A stretch of DNA of 53,723 bases from Nostoc sp. CHAB 5834. Lineage in GTDB: Bacteria; Cyanobacteriota; Cyanobacteriia; Cyanobacteriales; Nostocaceae. Each line of letters opens with the position of its first letter. Position 1 is the stretch's first letter. The notes beneath the pieces are model-generated. The model was given only the letters and a program-made list of their open reading frames with translations, searched no databases and was not told where the DNA came from. The position numbers and the translations under genes are program-made. Below, in pieces: positions 27,540 to 35,797 of this stretch. Where the stretch lies: positions 1 through 53,723 of the forward strand of contig JAIVFU010000048.1 of NCBI GenBank assembly GCA_020829485.1. The letters are read 5' to 3'.

Positions 27540-27785
27540 TCAATTACCACCAGAGACAACAGATTTATTATGTATAGCAGTGTCTTCAGGCTTTCTCTGC
27601 CATTTGCCATCATTGCCTGGTTCGTATTCATTCTTTACACTATTCCAGGCAATCTCACGCGCACCCTCTTCACTCATACCATTACTTTGAGCAGCATTAA
27701 ATGCTGCTACAAAAATCTGCTGTGCGTGTTCAGGCAACTGTTCTGTAATTTCACCAGATAATTCATTTATTGTTTGATCAGCCAT
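27540..27785 (-). CDS. chaB: ChaB-family protein
   Basis: 81 residues. The core LPEHAQQIFVAAFNAAQSNG, then EIAWNSVKNEYEPGNDGKW, matches ChaB (PF06150), a small helical protein of about 60-80 residues. The name comes from a proposed link to cation transport, but the biochemical role is not established. Highly charged and cytosolic by composition. No ChaA antiporter nearby; it stands alone beside a DUF1345 membrane protein. Confidence 0.88.
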   Translation of the reverse strand: MADQTINELSGEITEQLPEHAQQIFVAAFNAAQSNGMSEEGAREIAWNSVKNEYEPGNDGKWQRKPEDTAIHNKSVVSGGN

Positions 27786-27899
27786 AAACTTACTCCAATT
27801 ATTTCAAGTTAGGTTCATGTTAAAAAACTTGCAATAGAATTTCATCTTTCTGAAAGTAGAGAAGCAAATAATCATACTTTTGGCTGAGTTAAGCGATTT

Positions 27900-28568
27900 T
27901 TAAATCAGCGATGCAATAATATTGATACTCATCGCTAAAATTGTGGTATTGAAAAAGAAGGATAATATGCCATGTAACAGAGTCAAGCGCCTCATCTCGC
28001 GTGATGTCGTCTGCACATCTGAAACTTGGCTAGTCATGCCAACTACAAATGAATAATATAAAAATTCCCAATAGTCTGGATAGTCATTATTAGGAAACTC
28101 TAAACCTTTGGTGATTTCTTCTCTATTATTACGACTAATATATTTGTAATAGCTGTGTGCATATTGCACTGCAAACATCGTATGCACTAGTAACCAGGAA
28201 GCAACAATGGTCATAATTGAAAGTATGACATGTAGGTTAAGCACAATTGTTGACAACCCTTTTTTCTCAGTTAGTAAAAACCCGATCGCTAAAACACTAG
28301 CACAAGCCGCAGCTATCACCAGCAGAAATATAGCTAAATGTCCTTCATATTCATTCTCAGCATAACGGCGAATTTTGTCTGGGCTAGCTTTGATCATTTT
28401 CCACCAGGTTACAGCTAAGAAAAAGTCAGCACCGGAATTCCAAGCGCAGAGAATGCGAGTAGGTAAGTAGAGCCAAGACGGAAGAATTATTGAAACTAAT
28501 CCAGCAAGTCCGACAGCAATTATAAGTCTGGGGCGGGAGTCAAAGTTTTTAAATAAATTAAGTTTCAC
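27900..28568 (-). CDS. DUF1345 membrane protein
   Basis: 222 residues, five hydrophobic segments. Family features: RILCAWNSGADFFLAVTWWK (about residues 33-52), the HTMFAVQYAHSYYK region (about 129-142, with FAVQYAH) and YSFVVGMTSQVSDVQTTSRE (about 171-190). These are the conserved DUF1345 blocks. Function unknown. A solo end of the ACATCTTGCACCA element abuts the start codon region. Confidence 0.85.
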   Translation of the reverse strand: MKLNLFKNFDSRPRLIIAVGLAGLVSIILPSWLYLPTRILCAWNSGADFFLAVTWWKMIKASPDKIRRYAENEYEGHLAIFLLVIAAACASVLAIGFLLTEKKGLSTIVLNLHVILSIMTIVASWLLVHTMFAVQYAHSYYKYISRNNREEITKGLEFPNNDYPDYWEFLYYSFVVGMTSQVSDVQTTSREMRRLTLLHGILSFFFNTTILAMSINIIASLI

Positions 28569-28883
28569 AAATATCTTGCACCAAGCCGTATAGATTAGAA
28601 ATCGTACTCTAGTTACTATCCTTTAGATAACCCGAACCCTTATTTTCATCTTTTTTCCAAAAGTTCGTGGTTTTCTGGTTTAGCTATACAAATTATCATC
28701 CGTCATCTAGAAAACCGGGAAACCTTTCCCGCAATCCTCAAAATTCTTCCACCTCCTGTAATTACTCAAGATAAAGCGATGTCTACGATGGGCTACGCCT
28801 ACACCGAAGTTTGTATAGTCTACTAGGGGATGTGTAAGTATATCCTGTATTATTTTTAGATAACTTCAGAAAAATTTCAACTA
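28569..28883. other. Spacer with a coding-like remnant
   Basis: On the + strand about 28620-28828 is open without a start: AIQIIIRHLENRETFPAILK followed by ILPPPVITQ, then a dispersed GATGTCTACGATGGGCTACG repeat and TAG. It looks like the severed end of a gene, identity unknown. Confidence 0.35.
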
Positions 28884-29759
28884 ATGTTAACAAAAAAGAA
28901 GAGAAGAAAGTACCTATTTATTCTACTTGCCATCAGTGTTAGCTTTTGTTTACTGATTCTGTATGCTTTTATCATTGAGCCGAATCGGTTCGTCGTCACA
29001 CGTCATCAGCTAAATCAAGAATTCGCTTCTAACAATAATAGTTTCAAGATTGTCCAAATCAGCGACCTTCATCTTAAACAATTTAATAATCGGGCACAAC
29101 ATATTGCCGAACAAGTTAATAAACTTAACCCAAATGTTGTACTATTTACTGGAGATTCGATTGATAAAGTCGAACAGCTTGATGGATTTGATCGCTTTTT
29201 GTCACTCCTTAACAAGCAAACAGCTAAGTATGCAATTATGGGTAATTGGGAATACTGGGCAGGTGTTGATTTAAAACGTTTGACAAAAATATATGCCACT
29301 TATAATTGCCGCTTATTAGTTAATGAAAGCATTTTACATAACTACGGCGATCGCTCTATATTAATCACGGGATTAGATGATTTAGTCAGCAAACCCGATT
29401 TAATCAAATCACTCCAAGGTGTTCGCCCTCAACAAAACCATTTATTACTTGCCCACTCACCAGCATATCGAGATTCTTTTTCAAGTGATGAGTTAGCAAA
29501 GATAACACAATACAAACCACAATATATGTTATCAGGACATACTCATGGTGGACAATTATCATTATTTGGCTTTGCTCCTTTACGTCCGCCTGGTAGCGGA
29601 CGTTATATCAGTGGTTGGTATCGAGATGGTGCGATGCCTGCGGCGGGCGGAGCCATCGCCCTGTACGTATCGCGTGGACTAGGAGTTTCGGTTTTACCAG
29701 TAAGAATGGGTGTAGTCCCCGAAATTAGCTATTTTGAGTGGTTTCTGAACTCAGCTTGA
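28884..29759 (+). CDS. Membrane-anchored calcineurin-like metallophosphoesterase
   Basis: 291 residues. A basic N-terminus plus one membrane helix (about residues 9-29) is followed by the di-metal motifs in order: QISDLHLK (D57, H59), LFTGDSID, MGNWEYW (Trp replaces the usual His of GNHE), LLAHSP and LSGHTHGGQ. The closest known group is the YkuE-like phosphodiesterases acting near the membrane on lipid A precursors or cell-wall intermediates; the substrate here is unknown. Residues near 250-259 (AMPAAGGA) are coded by a dispersed repeat (29628-29660) inserted just before the conserved YVSRGLG end. Confidence 0.87.
   Translation: MLTKKKRRKYLFILLAISVSFCLLILYAFIIEPNRFVVTRHQLNQEFASNNNSFKIVQISDLHLKQFNNRAQHIAEQVNKLNPNVVLFTGDSIDKVEQLDGFDRFLSLLNKQTAKYAIMGNWEYWAGVDLKRLTKIYATYNCRLLVNESILHNYGDRSILITGLDDLVSKPDLIKSLQGVRPQQNHLLLAHSPAYRDSFSSDELAKITQYKPQYMLSGHTHGGQLSLFGFAPLRPPGSGRYISGWYRDGAMPAAGGAIALYVSRGLGVSVLPVRMGVVPEISYFEWFLNSA
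29628..29660. repeat. Dispersed repeat inside the metallophosphoesterase gene
   Basis: Contains TGCGATGCCTGCGGCGGGC, whose complement is identical over 19 bases to the intergenic copy at 49578-49606. Translated in frame. Confidence 0.8.
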
Positions 29760-29924
29760 TTTTTTAGCGATATCGCCCAATCCGCACTGCGTCCACATCA
29801 TGTCAAGAAAAAGATTTTCTTCTCAATAACCTCGAATGTAGTTGCACTAGTTGTAATTCTCAACTGGGAGAGGGAACGGAATTTGCAACAGCGCTCCCAA
29901 TTTAACCCTTTAAGAAAATAATAC

Positions 29925-30314
29925 TTACTTTAACTTGGCTCTAATCGTCTCTATTCGTTGACGATTAACACCCAAATCGCTTTGACCTAAGCGTGAAGCC
30001 GAACGTACTTGGATAACATTAGCATTCCGATCTAGATAGAATTCTACATCATCCACAAATCCCAGTAAAGCACTTTTAAATTCTGCATATAAATAATCTT
30101 GGCTTTCGGTAATTATTTTAGTTTTTGGTAAGGATTCAATAATCTGTTTAAGATTACTAATCGCTTCTTCTGGACTAGATGTAAAAGTCAGTGGTGCAAT
30201 TTTGTGGGTTTCATCTGTACTCTGACTAGAAACACAGTTAGGAGAATTAGGACAGGGTGCTAATTTACCGTTGCTAATACCTAAATTATTTGGTCGTTTG
30301 CCAGCAAAAACCAT
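29925..30314 (-). CDS. DUF1499 protein
   Basis: 129 residues from ATG 30314; the longer frame (to 30356) adds 14 residues not typical of the family. The start CPNSPNCVSSQ (about residues 20-30) is the DUF1499 signature. The end has YLYAEFKSALLGFVDDVEFY, then VQVRSASRLGQSDLGVNRQR, also characteristic. Role unknown, widespread in phototrophs. Not in an operon; divergent from the aminotransferase. Confidence 0.88.
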   Translation of the reverse strand: MVFAGKRPNNLGISNGKLAPCPNSPNCVSSQSTDETHKIAPLTFTSSPEEAISNLKQIIESLPKTKIITESQDYLYAEFKSALLGFVDDVEFYLDRNANVIQVRSASRLGQSDLGVNRQRIETIRAKLK

Positions 30315-30457
30315 AATTATGTATTCGGGTAAGTGAATAAGTATACTCTCGCACATTTTGCCGTAATGGCATCTTCTGGCAAATGACAGATTCGCTAAAA
30401 CATGGGTGATGCGTTCGCTCTATGATTCGGTAAGTATCGTCTAGGCGAAAACAGATT

Positions 30458-31606
30458 ATGACGCAAACAATTTCAATCAACGACTCTGGGCGCTTGCAAC
30501 TCACACCGTTAGAAATTCCATCCCGTTTGCTGTTGGGGCCTGGCCCCTCTAATGCCCATCCCGCAGTTCTCCAGGCGATGAATACCTCACCAGTTGGGCA
30601 TCTTGATCCAGCTTTTCTCGCACTGATGGATGAAATTCAGTCGTTGCTACGTTACGTATGGCAAACAGAAAACCCACTCACAATTGCAGTCAGTGGTACG
30701 GGAACAGCCGCAATGGAAGCAACCATCGCCAATGCTGTAGAACCCGGTGATGTGGTTTTGATTGGTGTAGCTGGTTATTTTGGTAATCGCCTTGTGGATA
30801 TGGCTGGACGTTATGGCGCGGATGTGCGAACCATTACCAAACCTTGGGGACAAGTTTTTAACCTTGATGAACTCCAAACAGTCTTAAAAACTCATCGTCC
30901 AACTATTTTAGCCCTAGTTCATGCCGAAACCTCCACCGGCGCACGTCAACCATTGGAAGGTGTCGCTGATTTGTGTGATGAATTTGGCACGTTGTTGTTA
31001 GTTGATTCAGTCACAAGTTTGGGTGGTGTCCCCTTGTTTTTGGATGCTTGGGGAGTTGACTTAGCCTATAGTTGTAGTCAAAAAGGGTTGGGTTGTCCGC
31101 CTGGTGCTTCGCCCTTTACAATGAGTCCGCGTGCCGTTGAGAAATTGCAACAACGTCAAACAAAGGTTGCAAACTGGTATTTAGATATGTTGTTACTGGG
31201 TAAGTATTGGGGCGCTGAACGCACCTATCACCATACAGCACCGATTAATTTATATTATGCATTGCGAGAAGCACTGCGTTTGCTTGCAGAAGAGGGATTA
31301 GCAAACTCCTGGCAGCGTCATCAGAAAAATGTAGAATATCTCTGGGAAGGGTTGGAGAATTTAGGACTAAGTATGCACGTTGAGCAGCAGTATAGACTAC
31401 CAACGCTGACTACTGTCTGCATTCCAACAGGGGTAGATGGGAAAGCGATCGCACGGCAGTTACTCAATGAATATAATATTGAAATTGGCGGTGGTCTTGG
31501 CGAACTAGCTGGTCTTGTTTGGCGCGTCGGATTGATGGGCTTTAATAGTCGTAAGGAAAGTGTTGACCAACTTTTAGCAGCACTACGGCAAGTTTTGCCT
31601 AAGTAG
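30458..31606 (+). CDS. Alanine/serine-glyoxylate aminotransferase family enzyme
   Basis: 382 residues, fold type I PLP enzyme. LLGPGPSNAHP opens the family, SGTGTAAMEA binds the phosphate, DSVTSLGG carries the pyridine-nitrogen aspartate, and SCSQKGLGCPPG holds the Schiff-base lysine. Members convert glyoxylate to glycine using alanine or serine, consistent with photorespiratory 2-phosphoglycolate salvage in a cyanobacterium. Older annotations call this the small subunit of a soluble hydrogenase, which the sequence does not support. GTACGG-type sensors absent; monocistronic. Confidence 0.9.
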   Translation: MTQTISINDSGRLQLTPLEIPSRLLLGPGPSNAHPAVLQAMNTSPVGHLDPAFLALMDEIQSLLRYVWQTENPLTIAVSGTGTAAMEATIANAVEPGDVVLIGVAGYFGNRLVDMAGRYGADVRTITKPWGQVFNLDELQTVLKTHRPTILALVHAETSTGARQPLEGVADLCDEFGTLLLVDSVTSLGGVPLFLDAWGVDLAYSCSQKGLGCPPGASPFTMSPRAVEKLQQRQTKVANWYLDMLLLGKYWGAERTYHHTAPINLYYALREALRLLAEEGLANSWQRHQKNVEYLWEGLENLGLSMHVEQQYRLPTLTTVCIPTGVDGKAIARQLLNEYNIEIGGGLGELAGLVWRVGLMGFNSRKESVDQLLAALRQVLPK

Positions 31607-31621
31607 TTTTTGGGTTAGAGT

Positions 31622-31648
31622 GGTGCGTTAACAGTAGCTTAACGCACC
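31622..31648. terminator. Perfect hairpin downstream of the aminotransferase
   Basis: GGTGCGTTAA pairs with TTAACGCACC across a 7-base loop. No T run follows, so it is either a weak terminator or a dispersed palindrome. Confidence 0.4.
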
Positions 31649-31768
31649 TGATAGAAAAGGCGTAGGCGTAACCCAATCTAGGCATCGCACTAACATCCGT
31701 TTGAGAATTAAATTTACATTTTTTTGATTTTAATAACTGTCAATCCCTTGATTCATCCCCCCATCTGC

Positions 31769-31876
31769 TTATTTCTTCCAGGGTAGTTTAGTTCCCATTT
31801 CAGTTAATGCAGAAAAGATGAGATAGAGGACGAGTAACCCAGCACCCGCACCAAAAGCCAGTAAATCGTTATCCAT
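31769..31876 (-). CDS. 35-residue single-span membrane protein, NdhP-like candidate
   Basis: ATG 31874-31876 to TAA 31769-31771. The peptide starts MDNDLLAFGAGAGLL, has one membrane helix (about residues 6-25) and ends TEMGTKLPWKK, a tidy membrane protein with a charged tail. Size and layout fit the very small subunits of cyanobacterial photosynthetic complexes, and I think NdhP of the NDH-1 complex is the closest match, but this rests on memory of a short sequence. Too short for ordinary gene finders. Lies just downstream of a same-strand membrane protein gene (31945-33348), 68 bp apart. Confidence 0.6.
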   Translation of the reverse strand: MDNDLLAFGAGAGLLVLYLIFSALTEMGTKLPWKK

Positions 31877-31944
31877 AAGTGCTATTTGCTAAAACTTCGC
31901 TAATCATAGCGGAATCACTTAATATTTAGCATTTTTCTACAGCC

Positions 31945-33348
31945 CTACAATCTTTGGTCTTTTGGATGCAAAGTGTAGCAGCCATACCAGTGACGAACTG
32001 CTAGCCAGACGGCACAAAGCAAACCCGCGAGGCTGAGGGTTAGTCCACTAAACGGTATTAATAATCCAAAGATGGGTAATACTGCTCCAGCAATAGTGCA
32101 GATAATAGCAGCCAGGGAAGCACTGCGACTTGCCCCCAATCCCCATGTCAGAAACAGTAAAATGATGGAAATTAAAGTCCAAGCCAACTGAGCATTGATG
32201 ACGCGAGCTAGATAGGTCAAAGTCAATAGACAAGCAAAGAAAATACTAGCAGCGATCGCAACATTTTTAAAACTCATCGGCAGTGACAAATATAACAATA
32301 ATATCCACCACAAAAATATTGCTGGTGCTAGCAATAAAAGACGAGGAATTACGCCCGTATTACGAATAGGTTCGGTGTTAGTAAACACTCCAAATGGATT
32401 TTTGACTGAAACATTATCGTCAAATTTCCAAGTAAATTGTGTACTGCGTCCGTTAACTTTAATCTCATTCGGTACAACACCACTAGCAAAATCAGCCGGA
32501 GCAAAGTTAGCAATTGCTATGAGGCTAAAATTAGAAAGCAACTGTCCCGTTGCGCTATAAACCCAGCGAGGGCCTCCTTGAGCCTGATAGGTGACTCGAA
32601 AAGTGGTTTCTTCCCCTGGTTGTAGCTGGAAGGGAAAGCCATAGTCTCCCGGATTAGTTTGTTGTAACCTAGTACCATCACGTTCAACTTTGTAGCTAGC
32701 AAGCAGTGTGTAGCCGTTAGGTGGCGGTACTTCAAAGAAAAAATTATTAATATCCTTGAGTTGGTTGACTACTTTATAATCAGCAGTATAATTTACCACA
32801 TAAATCGAGCTACGACCTGGAACATCTACACTTTGGTCAAGCTTGACTTGAATTTGCGAACCAGCCAACGTTAAGAAGCGGTTAATTTCTCGTGTCTCAT
32901 TTACCTTGACAATTTTGCCATTGACTTGAGTGTTATAAGAGTATGGCTCTCGAATAGAGTAGCGCACTTGGGGCGCAAATTGTTCGAGCTTTTCACCTGC
33001 AACACTTTCAGTAACTTGAGCCACCTTTGCTTGTTCCCAGTGGTGGTAGCGATTGCTTAAAGTTGAACAGAGAAAAAATCCTGGTATTAACAGAACTAAT
33101 ACCAGGGTTAAATGTTGTAATCCTCGCAATAGTTGAGAATAACCAACAGCCCATTCGCCGATGAATATTACTTGTTCCGGCTTGCTTCGACGTAGAGAAA
33201 AACTGATCAGTGCGATCGCAACTCCCAAAGCTACGACCAAAAATACTAATAACAGTGAAGCTTTGAGCGCCTGGGTTCCAAATTGGACAAGCTCAATTGG
33301 ATGCGTCAAATCGGGTAATCCGGGAATACCTTGAGCAGAAGATGACAT
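31945..33348 (-). CDS. Conserved membrane protein of unknown function
   Basis: 467 residues. Two N-terminal membrane helices (about residues 30-52 and 75-97) are followed by an extracytoplasmic beta-rich domain of about 220 residues with FFFEVPPPNGYTLLASYKV, and then six closely spaced C-terminal helices (about 330-455). The arrangement (soluble domain in the periplasm framed by helices) resembles CreD-like inner membrane proteins, but no diagnostic motif was found. I do not recognise a function. The small 35-residue gene lies directly downstream. Confidence 0.75.
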   Translation of the reverse strand: MSSSAQGIPGLPDLTHPIELVQFGTQALKASLLLVFLVVALGVAIALISFSLRRSKPEQVIFIGEWAVGYSQLLRGLQHLTLVLVLLIPGFFLCSTLSNRYHHWEQAKVAQVTESVAGEKLEQFAPQVRYSIREPYSYNTQVNGKIVKVNETREINRFLTLAGSQIQVKLDQSVDVPGRSSIYVVNYTADYKVVNQLKDINNFFFEVPPPNGYTLLASYKVERDGTRLQQTNPGDYGFPFQLQPGEETTFRVTYQAQGGPRWVYSATGQLLSNFSLIAIANFAPADFASGVVPNEIKVNGRSTQFTWKFDDNVSVKNPFGVFTNTEPIRNTGVIPRLLLLAPAIFLWWILLLYLSLPMSFKNVAIAASIFFACLLTLTYLARVINAQLAWTLISIILLFLTWGLGASRSASLAAIICTIAGAVLPIFGLLIPFSGLTLSLAGLLCAVWLAVRHWYGCYTLHPKDQRL

Positions 33349-33569
33349 TGGTTGATTTTTGCAGAATTTGGAAAACCAGACCGATAAAATCTCTTAAAAG
33401 TTTCTGAAAAAAAGTTTTATTTGATACGCGGACAGTTTAAACAAATGCTGCGCTCGCTCTAACCCTGACTTACAAAAACCTCTCTCAAACCCTTATTACT
33501 CTGTGTTCTCTGTGCCTCTGCGGTTCGTTTTTCCCGTACTCATCTGTAACTACTATTGGTATAAAGATC
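33349..33569. other. Spacer with dispersed CTCTGTG repeat
   Basis: Contains TCTGTGTTCTCTGTGCCTCT, a phrase recurring in many cyanobacterial spacers. No gene seen. Confidence 0.4.
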
Positions 33570-33598
33570 AAAAGCCCGGTCTTTGTGACCAGGCTTTT
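33570..33598. terminator. Intrinsic-terminator-like hairpin after the EamA gene
   Basis: AAAAGCCCGGTC (33570-33581) pairs with GACCAGGCTTTT (33587-33598) with one mismatch. Read on the - strand it is a GC stem ending GGGCTTTTG, downstream of the EamA gene, so it is likely that gene's terminator. Confidence 0.6.
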
Positions 33599-33767
33599 GA
33601 AACAATGGGGCTATATTCCCCGAAGGTTAGTTATAAGAGGTTCAGTATAATATCGATACTCTAATAAGTGATACCACTTTGCTGTTATCGATTCCGGAAA
33701 ATTCGCTAAAAATTTTTGAGTAACCTTTATCTCCCAAAATACAGCAAGGGGCAGGCAACTTCAGCAT

Positions 33768-33828
33768 CTTGTACAGACGCGATAAATCGCGTCTAAATCT
33801 TGTACAGACGAGATAAATCGTGTCTCTA
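33768..33828. repeat. Two-copy 31-bp tandem repeat
   Basis: CTTGTACAGACGCGATAAAT begins each copy. Each copy contains a GACGCGATAAATCGCGTC palindrome, the second with GACGAGATAAATCGTGTC, a paired set of compensating changes that keeps the stem. Confidence 0.8.
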
Positions 33829-33832
33829 CTTT

Positions 33833-34861
33833 TCAGATCCCTTTAAATCCCATACCTTGCTCTACTTGAGCTGCAACTTTACGAGAAATCTGAAAGCGAA
33901 CACCAACTTGGCTAAGGAATATGCCAACTAAAATCAAGCTACCACCGATATATTGAGCGAAGGTAGGGACTTCGCCCAATACCAAATAAGCTGCCATAAT
34001 TCCCACAATTGGAGTAAAAGAGCCAGCTAAGGAAGCCGTTGACACAGTAGAAGCTCTCAAGCCCTTGAGCCAAAATGATTGACCTAAAACCACAATTACA
34101 GCAGCATAAACAAGCATCCACTGCCACAAAAAAGGTGAAAATACATCAATAAAGTGGTTGCTGCCATAGAGAACTAAAGCAGCAAAGAAAAATATTACAG
34201 TTCCTAGAGCAGTACGAAATATACTAAAGATTCCCACTGGGATATCAGAAAGCCATTCTTTAACAATAATTGTCGAAACTACTGAAGCCACAGCTGCGAT
34301 CGCCACCAATAATTCCCCAATACCTAATCTGAAAACACCCATGTTGATCGTAGTCGTCTCTGAGGGTTGCAGGAAAATAGTTAGAGCAACCCCGACAAAT
34401 GCAGCGATCGCTCCTACAACTTCCCAACGATTTACCCGTTCCCTCAGTAACCAGACTGATAAAGCTATAGCCAGAGGTGGTTCCAAGCGTCCAATCAAAA
34501 TAATATTGTTGACCTCTGTTAATGCTAATGCCTGGAAAATTAAGCCAGGGACAAGCGCTCCTGATAAAATAGCGATCGCTATCAGCGCCAACCAATCTTT
34601 CCTTGACAGTTGCTGCAAAGCCTTTTTGTTCCACTGTCGCCCATAAATAGGTAACATAACTATCAAGGCACATAGATTACCTACAAATAAAACATTACAT
34701 AGAGATATTGGATTTCGACCATCTATGAAATGTTGAGCGCCAATTTGTGTCAGCTTGCGCGTAACTGCGCTCGAAGCTCCAAAAATCAAAATTGCTAACC
34801 AGAGATAGGTTTGACCGGGAATTTTATAAATAAAAGTATGCCATCCTCTCGGTCTACTCAT
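33833..34861 (-). CDS. EamA/DMT-family transporter
   Basis: 342 residues with ten membrane helices made of two EamA repeats (about residues 15-160 and 175-320). Typical features: GASSAVTRKL in helix 1, a LIGRLEPPLAIALSVWLLRE segment ending repeat 1, and LAGSFTPIVGIMAAYLVLGE ending repeat 2. Such proteins export metabolites such as amino acids or nucleobases from the cytoplasm; the substrate cannot be told. Monocistronic. Confidence 0.9.
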   Translation of the reverse strand: MSRPRGWHTFIYKIPGQTYLWLAILIFGASSAVTRKLTQIGAQHFIDGRNPISLCNVLFVGNLCALIVMLPIYGRQWNKKALQQLSRKDWLALIAIAILSGALVPGLIFQALALTEVNNIILIGRLEPPLAIALSVWLLRERVNRWEVVGAIAAFVGVALTIFLQPSETTTINMGVFRLGIGELLVAIAAVASVVSTIIVKEWLSDIPVGIFSIFRTALGTVIFFFAALVLYGSNHFIDVFSPFLWQWMLVYAAVIVVLGQSFWLKGLRASTVSTASLAGSFTPIVGIMAAYLVLGEVPTFAQYIGGSLILVGIFLSQVGVRFQISRKVAAQVEQGMGFKGI

Positions 34862-35113
34862 AATAATACTGCTGCAAAGAAATACTCATTACTATACTCA
34901 GCTGACTTGGGTAATTTAAGCTGAGATGAATCTGAGAAAACACTTAAAGCAGGCTGAGATTGAAAATATCAGAGTTTCCTGAGAGTATGCTGAGTCTAAA
35001 CTAAATTTTTCTAAGGAATAAATTCAGACAATTAGTAGATTGGTTTCACTTGATCTTCAGTAGCAGATGAGATGCTTTAGCTCATCGGGAAACTTCAAAA
35101 CAAGGAAAAACAA
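34862..35113. promoter_or_regulatory. Phased CTGAG direct-repeat array upstream of the 35-38.7 kb cluster
   Basis: CTGAGA at 34921 and 34932 (11 bp apart), CTGAGA at 34954 (a further 22 bp), then CTGAGA at 34979 and CTGAGT at 34990 (11 bp apart). OmpR/PhoB-type regulators bind paired direct repeats with an 11-bp period, and the cluster downstream ends with such a regulator (38037-38711). Confidence 0.55.
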
Positions 35114-35494
35114 ATGAAAATTGCTTCTTCTCTGCTTACAGGTGTTGCTCTTGTTGGTATGTTAACAGTCTGGGATGTTCCACTTAAAATTGTGAGTCCT
35201 TCACTGATGCAAGCATCAGCCGCAGAAAAGAAAGATGCTACAGGTTTGACTACTCAACAAAAGATTGATTTAGTCATGAAGCATAAGGGTCAGTTTGGTG
35301 GTGGTGATGAACTACGTCGTTTCTTTTTTGGCGATCTTGAACCGCTAGGTGTTCAACCCGGTGGCGCAGGTATGGTGGTTAATCTTTATAATAAAGCTAA
35401 TAATGTTACCTTTGCTTACTGTTCTACCTTTGATGTAGTAGTTGCGGTTAAAAAAGGTAAAGTACCAAAGTTTGAGGCTGATGAAGTCAAGTAA
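35114..35494 (+). CDS. Small exported protein of unknown family
   Basis: 126 residues. A hydrophobic start (SLLTGVALVGML) and a second apolar run ending SAA (about residue 37) suggest export, with cleavage after ASAA. The mature part of about 88 residues has QFGGGDELRRFFFGDLEPLG and ends KKGKVPKFEADEVK; there is a single cysteine (in FAYCSTFD). No known domain was recognised. It is first in a same-strand row with DUF4079, a histidine kinase and a response regulator, and preceded by the phased CTGAG array. It may be a sensed, secreted partner of that system, but a foldback element (35515-35678) separates it from the next gene. Confidence 0.65.
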   Translation: MKIASSLLTGVALVGMLTVWDVPLKIVSPSLMQASAAEKKDATGLTTQQKIDLVMKHKGQFGGGDELRRFFFGDLEPLGVQPGGAGMVVNLYNKANNVTFAYCSTFDVVVAVKKGKVPKFEADEVK

Positions 35495-35514
35495 TCCTTA
35501 TTTGTAAGTAGGTA

Positions 35515-35678
35515 GGGCTATTTCATTCTCATCTAGCCCGCCTCAGAATAAATTCTGAGGCTAATAGCCCAAGTCGTCTAAAGACGACTAATAAAGGCTT
35601 TTAGTCGTCTTTAGACGACTTTTGCTATTAGCCCGGAACTTTAGTTCTGGGCGGTTTATGTCTAAAACGAAATAGCCC
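35515..35678. mobile_element. Foldback MITE-like element G
   Basis: GGGCTATTTC and GAAATAGCCC are perfect inverted ends. The inside folds back: AAGTCGTCTAAAGACGACTA against TAGTCGTCTTTAGACGACTT, then GGAACTTTAGTTC. Confidence 0.8.
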
Positions 35679-35797
35679 TGATAAATAGGTAGACATAAAT
35701 AATTGAAGAAGAATTCAGGAGCGTCTCCAGCTCTGCTCCTGAATTCTGAATTCTGTTCGATAACAACTAATTTGTAACTTTTGATCAAAGGTCAGAT

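Noticed and set aside
30458..31606. Soluble hydrogenase small subunit
   Set aside because: This historic label is not supported: the protein has the PLP lysine and fold of class V aminotransferases and no metal-cluster cysteines.
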